Shown in pieces: positions 59,192-64,000 of a DNA stretch of 64,000 nt; position 1 is the first letter of the stretch; each line of letters starts with the position of its first letter. Source of the DNA: a virus; IMG/VR virus record IMGVR_UViG_3300005471_000011, positions 40,108-104,107 of that record. One strand, given 5' to 3'. A program made the translations under genes and the position numbers. The notes below the pieces were generated by a model, which was not told the origin of the DNA, searched no databases, and worked only from the letters and a program-made list of their open reading frames with translations.

Positions 59192-60022
59192 GTGATCAAC
59201 ACCGCAAAACTACGCAAGCAGCACGAGCGGCGGCAGCTCCATAGGCTGGCCATGATCGCCGACAAGCTGAACGGCGACGCGCTACTCGACAAGCAGGACG
59301 CAATGCTCGCGGGCTTGGATGACGGCTGGAACCACATTCGCGCCAAGATCAACGAGATCGCCGAGGAACGTGGGGAGTGGGCGGGCTATCCGATGCCGGT
59401 CGAACATTGCGAGTTGACCATCGAGCCGCGGCACCCGCTAAAGAGCTTGGAAGGTGCAACGCTGAGCAAGGAAACAGCCCAGCCAGCGACGGAAGTTGAC
59501 TACGAAGTAATCAACCAGTGGCCGGACTACAATCGAGGACGGGACGTGTACGTGCTTCGCATAAAATCCACCGGCAAGTCGCAATGCGCAGTGATCCCTA
59601 AGCACGAGGCAACTGGCCGCGCAAGGTTCATTATGGACACGCTTGCTGCTTCGCAGGCGTGGAGCGCTGAAGCGGAGTTCACGGCGATCTCGCGGTTGAA
59701 AACGCTGATCAAGCCATCCGCATTTCGCTATTACCTGCTGACCGGCACGTTCCTAGAGACGAGCCAGCGTAGCCGAGTGATCTACTTGTTTCGTAAATGC
59801 CGTCCGACAATTGCATTCAAGGCTTGCCTTGGGCATGACGATACGAAGCTGCTGTGCGCTCTTTGTCTGCATCCAATCGGTTACTACAAGGGCACGTATG
59901 CCGGCAGCTTGGTGCCGACCGACGACGTCATTGCTCACATCACGATGATGCGGGGAGACGAGAAGAAGTTCTGGGGGAAGTGCAATCAACACGACTGCCG
60001 AGCGGCGGAAGCTGGCGTATGA
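59192..60022 (+). CDS. hypothetical protein with C-terminal Cys/His cluster
   Basis: This 276-residue protein begins at GTG. The first ~80 residues are helical and basic. The C-terminal half has FRYYLLTGTFLETSQRSRVI, YLFRKCRPTIAFKA, LLCALCLHPIGYYKGTYAGS and CNQHDC, which may bind zinc. The wording matches a group of phage proteins of unknown function. A DNA-associated role is possible from the location only. Confidence 0.64.
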   Translation: MINTAKLRKQHERRQLHRLAMIADKLNGDALLDKQDAMLAGLDDGWNHIRAKINEIAEERGEWAGYPMPVEHCELTIEPRHPLKSLEGATLSKETAQPATEVDYEVINQWPDYNRGRDVYVLRIKSTGKSQCAVIPKHEATGRARFIMDTLAASQAWSAEAEFTAISRLKTLIKPSAFRYYLLTGTFLETSQRSRVIYLFRKCRPTIAFKACLGHDDTKLLCALCLHPIGYYKGTYAGSLVPTDDVIAHITMMRGDEKKFWGKCNQHDCRAAEAGV

Positions 60023-60441
60023 AGCTACAGGAAAAAGATACCCAGCATCGCTACGCCAATATGCTGGCAGAGGTTGACCTGCAATGGTGCTGGGCGTGCG
60101 GGCGCGACGACTCGTTCATCCACAAGCCAGAGCATTGGCACGCGCGATGGGAGCTACACCGCGCCCACATCGTCAACAAGCCGCGTATCGAGGACCGCCG
60201 CGTCGTAGCTATCCTCTGTCCGCTGTGCCACGGGATTACGCACGGCACCAACTACGGCACCGAGCTGGTGCCAATCGGGTTCCCGAGGCTATCACTCGCC
60301 AACCTGTTGTGGCTGAAGTTCCACCGCGATCCCGGCTATTGGGAGCCAGCGTTCCTCCAGCGGTTCAGCATCAAGCGTCTGCCGCTGCCGAAAGCGCCGG
60401 CGAACATCTACCTAGCGAGCTACGAATCGAGGCGGGGTTAA
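60019..60441 (+). CDS. HNH-like zinc-binding protein
   Basis: In this 140-residue protein WCWACGRDDS supplies a CxxC, ARWELHRAHIVNKPRIEDRR the central His and Asn, and AILCPLCHGITHG the second CxxCH, which is the HNH order with a short core. It overlaps the previous stop by ATGA. It could be an endonuclease or a degenerate relative. Confidence 0.68.
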   Translation: MKLQEKDTQHRYANMLAEVDLQWCWACGRDDSFIHKPEHWHARWELHRAHIVNKPRIEDRRVVAILCPLCHGITHGTNYGTELVPIGFPRLSLANLLWLKFHRDPGYWEPAFLQRFSIKRLPLPKAPANIYLASYESRRG

Positions 60442-60653
60442 TGGGACTGGGAAACATTACCCGCGAGCATACGGCATGGTGCTTTCTCTGCGAGCACTGG
60501 GAGCAGGAAGGTGAGCATAGCAAGTCGCGTTTCATCAAATGGCTGAAACGCGGAGGCTGGAAGCTAGTTGCCGGTAAATGGGTTTGCCCGAAGTGCGTAG
60601 CAAGACATGGCCGCTATCGCCTAGCGGACCTTGTTAATTCGGAGGGTAAATGA
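60441..60653 (+). CDS. small zinc-ribbon protein
   Basis: In this 70-residue protein CFLC and CPKC, about 35 residues apart, can hold one zinc; the rest is basic (SRFIKWLKRGGWKLVAGKW). It is coupled to both neighbours. Confidence 0.62.
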   Translation: MGLGNITREHTAWCFLCEHWEQEGEHSKSRFIKWLKRGGWKLVAGKWVCPKCVARHGRYRLADLVNSEGK

Positions 60654-61504
60654 CCGAGGACATGCAGATCACGGCGCTGGCACCCTGGAAGGGATCGAAT
60701 CGGATGCTGGGTCCAGAGGTCGGCAAGGCGCTCAAGGGCTGCGAGTGGTGCGGCATTCCGTTCGCTGGCGGCATGGCGGAGGTTCCGCATATCCAGGCGA
60801 GGACGATCTTGGTCAATGACAAGCATGAGCACGTAATCAATCTTGCGGCCTGCGCGGCGCATCGAGCCTACGGTCCAAAGCTCTACCGATTCCTACGCCG
60901 GTTTGTATTTTGCCAACAGGCGCTCGATCAAGCGAGACGGATATGCGTTAAGGCCGAAAATGAAAACTGGGCTGCCCTTGGACACGCCGAGCGCGATTAT
61001 GACTGGGCTGCCGCTTACTTTGTATCCTGCTGGATGGGTCGCAGCGGGACCGCTGGCACGGACAGCGAGTTCAAGGGCAACCTATCGCTGCGATGGAACG
61101 CTGGCGGCGGGGACTCGGCGCTGCGCTACCACCACGCCGTGCTCGGCATCCCGGCGTGGCGCAGGACGCTGCGGCGGTGTAACTTCAGCACGCTAGATTT
61201 CCGCGAGTTCCTGCGCAACTGCCTGAAGCACGATCTGCCAAAGCATGGCATCTACAGCGACAGTCCGTTTCCTGACGCTGGCGACGACTACAAGCACAAG
61301 TTCACTGGCAAAGACCAGCGCGACCTCGCGGAGCTGCTTGGCAGCTTCAAGCAGGCGAAGGTCGTCATTCGGTTCTACGATCACCCGCTGATCCGGAAGC
61401 TGTGCGCCCGCCATCCAGGAACTTCCAAATCCAGCGATCTTCTGGATACCCAGGCGAACAAGAAGGCACCGGAAGTCTTGCTGTTTTCAAGGAGCCAACC
61501 ATGA
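60650..61504 (+). CDS. D12-class DNA adenine methyltransferase with altered catalytic motif
   Basis: This 284-residue protein has ALAPWKGSNRMLGPEVGKAL (motif X), CGIPFAGGMAEVPHI (motif I, FxGG), LVNDKHEHVINLAACAA, IYSDSPFPDAGDDYKHKF where the family has DPPY, and VVIRFYDHPLIRKLC late. The order X-I-IV is that of Dam-type D12 enzymes. Motif IV reads Asp204-Ser-Pro-Phe207, so the first Pro is replaced by Ser. The enzyme may still methylate adenine, have a different base preference or be inactive. Confidence 0.72.
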   Translation: MTEDMQITALAPWKGSNRMLGPEVGKALKGCEWCGIPFAGGMAEVPHIQARTILVNDKHEHVINLAACAAHRAYGPKLYRFLRRFVFCQQALDQARRICVKAENENWAALGHAERDYDWAAAYFVSCWMGRSGTAGTDSEFKGNLSLRWNAGGGDSALRYHHAVLGIPAWRRTLRRCNFSTLDFREFLRNCLKHDLPKHGIYSDSPFPDAGDDYKHKFTGKDQRDLAELLGSFKQAKVVIRFYDHPLIRKLCARHPGTSKSSDLLDTQANKKAPEVLLFSRSQP

Positions 61505-63111
61505 TTCACCTCCAATCCCCTGCCGCTGACTCGCTGCCGATGGTGGGCGGCAGGCAGCCACATATCGTGATGAACCTCGAAGGCGATTATGTGATTGTCA
61601 CAGAGGATCATGCGTTTTGCCTTTGCACTGATGGCCGCTGGTATGACAATCACGGCGAGTTGCCGGTTCCGTATTGGCGGACAAAAGCGATCGCGAGCAA
61701 GTTAGCAAACTGCCGCGCCGCCGCCGAGTCCGCGATTCGCCAGTTTGCCGCCCGCGAGCAAGAGCAGGCAGCCGGGACACAGCTTGACTCGCGACTTGCT
61801 GTTCAGTCGCCGCAAGACGACGCCCGGCTGCCTACCGCTTCCGAAGCCAAAGCCCTGGAGGACTTCGCCGACGCGATGGAGAAGCCAGCCGAGCCGGGAG
61901 CGGAAAAGGAACTGCCGGACTCGTGGGGCCATTGGCTCGACAAGGATGGCAACGATTGGTGGATATTCGGCAAGCCCGGCAAGTTCATGGCTCAGTGCCT
62001 TGACCAAGAAACCGGAATGCCGGACGACGAGATGCCTTCGGCACGGCTGCAAGAGTTGACTGGGCTGATGAGAAGTGGCTGGAAAAAGGTTGGTGGCTTA
62101 AGTTGCAAATGGCCACCGGATGCCAAGCAGACCGTCGAATATTGGAAGCGAGAGGCAGGGAAATTCACCCCCTCCCCCCCCTCCCCCTGCCCACGCTGCG
62201 AGGAGTTGGAGTCGCGTCTAGCCGTGAAGCCCGGTGGCTGCCAGATTCTCAGCAAGGGCGATGCCTGCGATTGCACGCTGTGCCAGATGGGCAGGGAGTA
62301 TAGCCGGCAAGTCGCCGAGCTAACCGCCGAGCGAGACCGTCTGCGTGGGGAGGCGGCGACACTGACAGCCGACGAGCGAACCACGGCACAGCATTGGCGG
62401 CTGGATGCAGAGGCATTGCGGAAGCAAGTCGCCTCCCTCACCGCCACGCTCGACACAGAGCGCGAATGCCGCCAGTCTGCCGAGAAGCTGCTCAGCGACA
62501 TCCCGACGCTTTGCAGCGGCGATTTCTCCATCACGACCGCGTTACACGTTCGCGAACCAATCAAGGCCCTCTGGGACAAGATGGACGAATACCGGAGTGA
62601 CAACGAGGAGATGGGCAAGCTCATCGGCTGCGAACACGTCGAAGATGGGCACGCTCGCTGCCTGGATGAAGTGCTGGCTGCAAACCACTCCGAGATAGAC
62701 CGGCTCACCGAAGAATTAAAACTCTGGAAGCCAATGACGCCAGAGGAGGCGGAAGCCGCCCTTGCCGAAGTCGAGGGCATCCCGATCAGCGACGAAGAAA
62801 TTAACGCGATTGTGGAGAGAGTGACAGACCCAGCCTACCGACCGACCGAGCCAGAACACGTCAAGCTGGCCGCAAAGGTGAAGCAACTTCAGCGGGGGCT
62901 ACAGGAAGAAAGGGACCGCCTAAACGTAATCAGCGTGGACGTTGCCAACACGAATCCAGGCGGCGCTGACTACCTGGAGCACTTGATAGCCACGGCAATG
63001 CTTGGCAAGCAGACGACGCTGATAGGACGCAAGCGGTACGAGCAGCTCACCGCCGCCGAGCGTGAACTGGCGGAACTGCGAGGGAGAGTGGTGGATAGGA
63101 GAGAAATTTAA
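61501..63111 (+). CDS. large coiled-coil protein
   Basis: This 536-residue protein has AAGGAG before the chosen ATG. A short N-terminal beta domain (VMNLEGDYVIVTEDHAFCLC) is followed by long charged helices, a Cys cluster (CPRCEEL; CDCTLCQMG) and coiled-coil stretches (VAELTAERDRLRGEAATLTA; KLAAKVKQLQRGLQEERDRL). The plan resembles phage proteins that bundle small residue-rich repeats. The function is unknown. Confidence 0.66.
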   Translation: MIHLQSPAADSLPMVGGRQPHIVMNLEGDYVIVTEDHAFCLCTDGRWYDNHGELPVPYWRTKAIASKLANCRAAAESAIRQFAAREQEQAAGTQLDSRLAVQSPQDDARLPTASEAKALEDFADAMEKPAEPGAEKELPDSWGHWLDKDGNDWWIFGKPGKFMAQCLDQETGMPDDEMPSARLQELTGLMRSGWKKVGGLSCKWPPDAKQTVEYWKREAGKFTPSPPSPCPRCEELESRLAVKPGGCQILSKGDACDCTLCQMGREYSRQVAELTAERDRLRGEAATLTADERTTAQHWRLDAEALRKQVASLTATLDTERECRQSAEKLLSDIPTLCSGDFSITTALHVREPIKALWDKMDEYRSDNEEMGKLIGCEHVEDGHARCLDEVLAANHSEIDRLTEELKLWKPMTPEEAEAALAEVEGIPISDEEINAIVERVTDPAYRPTEPEHVKLAAKVKQLQRGLQEERDRLNVISVDVANTNPGGADYLEHLIATAMLGKQTTLIGRKRYEQLTAAERELAELRGRVVDRREI

Positions 63112-63113
63112 TT

Positions 63114-63281
63114 ATGAGTTTTTCAAACAACCGAAGCGGCTCATTGATCGGACGCAGGCAGTACCACAACTGGAAATGCCAGAAGTGCGGCGGTTCATTC
63201 AAGAAAGTCAAGCCGGGAGAACCGCGTCGATGTCCGCGATGCCTCGACAGAGGCGTGAAGTCGTATCTCGGAAGATATTAA
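63114..63281 (+). CDS. small zinc-ribbon protein
   Basis: In this 55-residue protein KCQKC and RCPRC, 18 residues apart, form a single zinc ribbon between basic ends. It starts two bases after the previous stop. A competing longer frame overlaps this region, but the zinc pattern and tight spacing favour this one. Confidence 0.62.
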   Translation: MSFSNNRSGSLIGRRQYHNWKCQKCGGSFKKVKPGEPRRCPRCLDRGVKSYLGRY

Positions 63282-63326
63282 GGTTCTCCGCGTCGATGAA
63301 ATCTTTTCCGCGAAGTGAGGTGAGGG

Positions 63327-63674
63327 GTGAGTGACTACATCGACGAGTGTGACGGTTCATTTCCTGACGACGATATCGTTCACTGCACGCTCTGCGGCGG
63401 ACAGTGTGACCTGTGCATTGACTGCGTGGTGGTCGAGGCTCCGCTCCCGCCTGGAAAAACTTTCAACGACGACGGCTTCGGTGGCATCGGCCAATTGAAG
63501 CTGTGCCCCGAATGCGTCAAAGCGGTCAGTGCGGCAATCGACCAGCACTTTCACGACGCTGGCGTTTTCGAGCACGGTGAACGCGAAGGTGATTGGTGTG
63601 CCGAGTGCAACGCGGCGTACAAGATGGCGAGAGTTGATCCAGAGAACGCAACCCCTAACCCCACCAACCCATGA
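63327..63674 (+). CDS. Cys-rich zinc-binding protein
   Basis: This 115-residue protein starts at GTG. Cysteine pairs CTLC, CDLC, CPEC and CAEC are spread along the protein, enough for two zinc sites. The role is unknown. The end overlaps the next start. Confidence 0.6.
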   Translation: MSDYIDECDGSFPDDDIVHCTLCGGQCDLCIDCVVVEAPLPPGKTFNDDGFGGIGQLKLCPECVKAVSAAIDQHFHDAGVFEHGEREGDWCAECNAAYKMARVDPENATPNPTNP

Positions 63675-63898
63675 GCAAGAGCAAGACGATGATTCCCGCA
63701 AAGCTGCCAACCGAAGATCAACCCAGCGGAGAAATCCTGAAGCTGCCAACCAGTCTTGGATGGTGGTGGTGCTTCGACGATGAATCGGAATTATGGTGTC
63801 CGTTCAACATCACAGAACTAGACGCGGCTTTGCGCGAGATTGAGTATCAGAAGATTGGGGACGGACGGTGGATTAAGGATGAAAGCGAGCGACCATGA
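63671..63898 (+). CDS. hypothetical small protein
   Basis: This 75-residue protein has a Trp-rich centre (SLGWWWCFDDESELWCPFNI) and an acidic helix. It overlaps both neighbours by ATGA. Not recognised. Confidence 0.57.
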   Translation: MSKSKTMIPAKLPTEDQPSGEILKLPTSLGWWWCFDDESELWCPFNITELDAALREIEYQKIGDGRWIKDESERP

Positions 63899-64000
63899 GC
63901 GGGAAACAGTGTTGCGGGGAGTGCCGCTTGTGGAACTATACGTCCGGCGACGGAGGATTCCGCTGGGGCGACTGCGTTGCTCCAGTTCCAGATTCTGTGT
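63895..64000 (+). CDS. Cys-rich protein, truncated by the window edge
   Basis: The frame opens MSGKQCCGECRLWNYTSGDG and continues to the last base. A CCxxC start suggests a metal-binding protein like several neighbours. Only ~35 residues are visible. Confidence 0.5.
   Translation, partial: MSGKQCCGECRLWNYTSGDGGFRWGDCVAPVPDSV

Overview
The window looks like part of the genome of a tailed, HK97-type virus (or a prophage) of a high-GC bacterium. The host is most likely a planctomycete. The best host clue is the protein at 49971-50717, which begins with FEQLEKRDTP, the N-terminal sorting-type signature common in Gemmata-like planctomycetes. Most genes are on the + strand and are packed with ATGA, TGATG, GTGA or TTGA stop/start overlaps. 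No terminase, portal, integrase or endolysin was recognised, so neither the whole genome nor the lifestyle can be settled from this window.

Layout. 0-6.3 kb is a capsid module: a prohead protease fused to an AAA+ ATPase, the major capsid protein, and a strong rho-independent terminator. 6.3-28.3 kb holds connector, tail-tube, frameshifted tail-chaperone, tape-measure and adhesin-like genes. Five of these proteins carry long Ser/Thr-rich stalks. 28.3-52.8 kb is a large accessory region with five GT-A-like glycosyltransferases, a DUF115-like protein, about six SAM-dependent methyltransferase-like proteins, a cupin, a radical SAM protein, a metalloprotease and many small zinc-ribbon proteins. 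52.8-64 kb is the replication and nucleic-acid module: an initiator-type tRNA, an O-like replication protein with iterons inside its gene, DnaB helicase, HNH nucleases, a RusA-like resolvase and a D12-class DNA methyltransferase.

Three structures stand out. First, two long non-coding arrays (45456-46370 and 46901-47875) are built from a GGCA tetramer followed by runs of five-base words that nearly all begin with G. Anchor-to-anchor distances are overwhelmingly 5n+4, and I know of no described element like this. Second, a 4,005-bp transposon (37935-41939) with 18-bp inverted ends and a perfect 10-bp target duplication carries a single-chain nuclease-methylase-specificity gene, and it has split a phage gene that can be rebuilt exactly in frame. 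Third, a lambda-like origin lies inside the O-like gene, with three 23-bp iterons read in three different codon frames.

How the parts may work together (inference): the mucin-like Ser/Thr stalks on virion proteins and the glycosyltransferase/methyltransferase set in the same genome could form one virion-decoration system. Several accessory and replication transcription units are led by near-consensus sigma70-type promoters of the form TTGAC(A/G)-N16/17-TAAA(A/T)T, one of which would start the tRNA at its first base.
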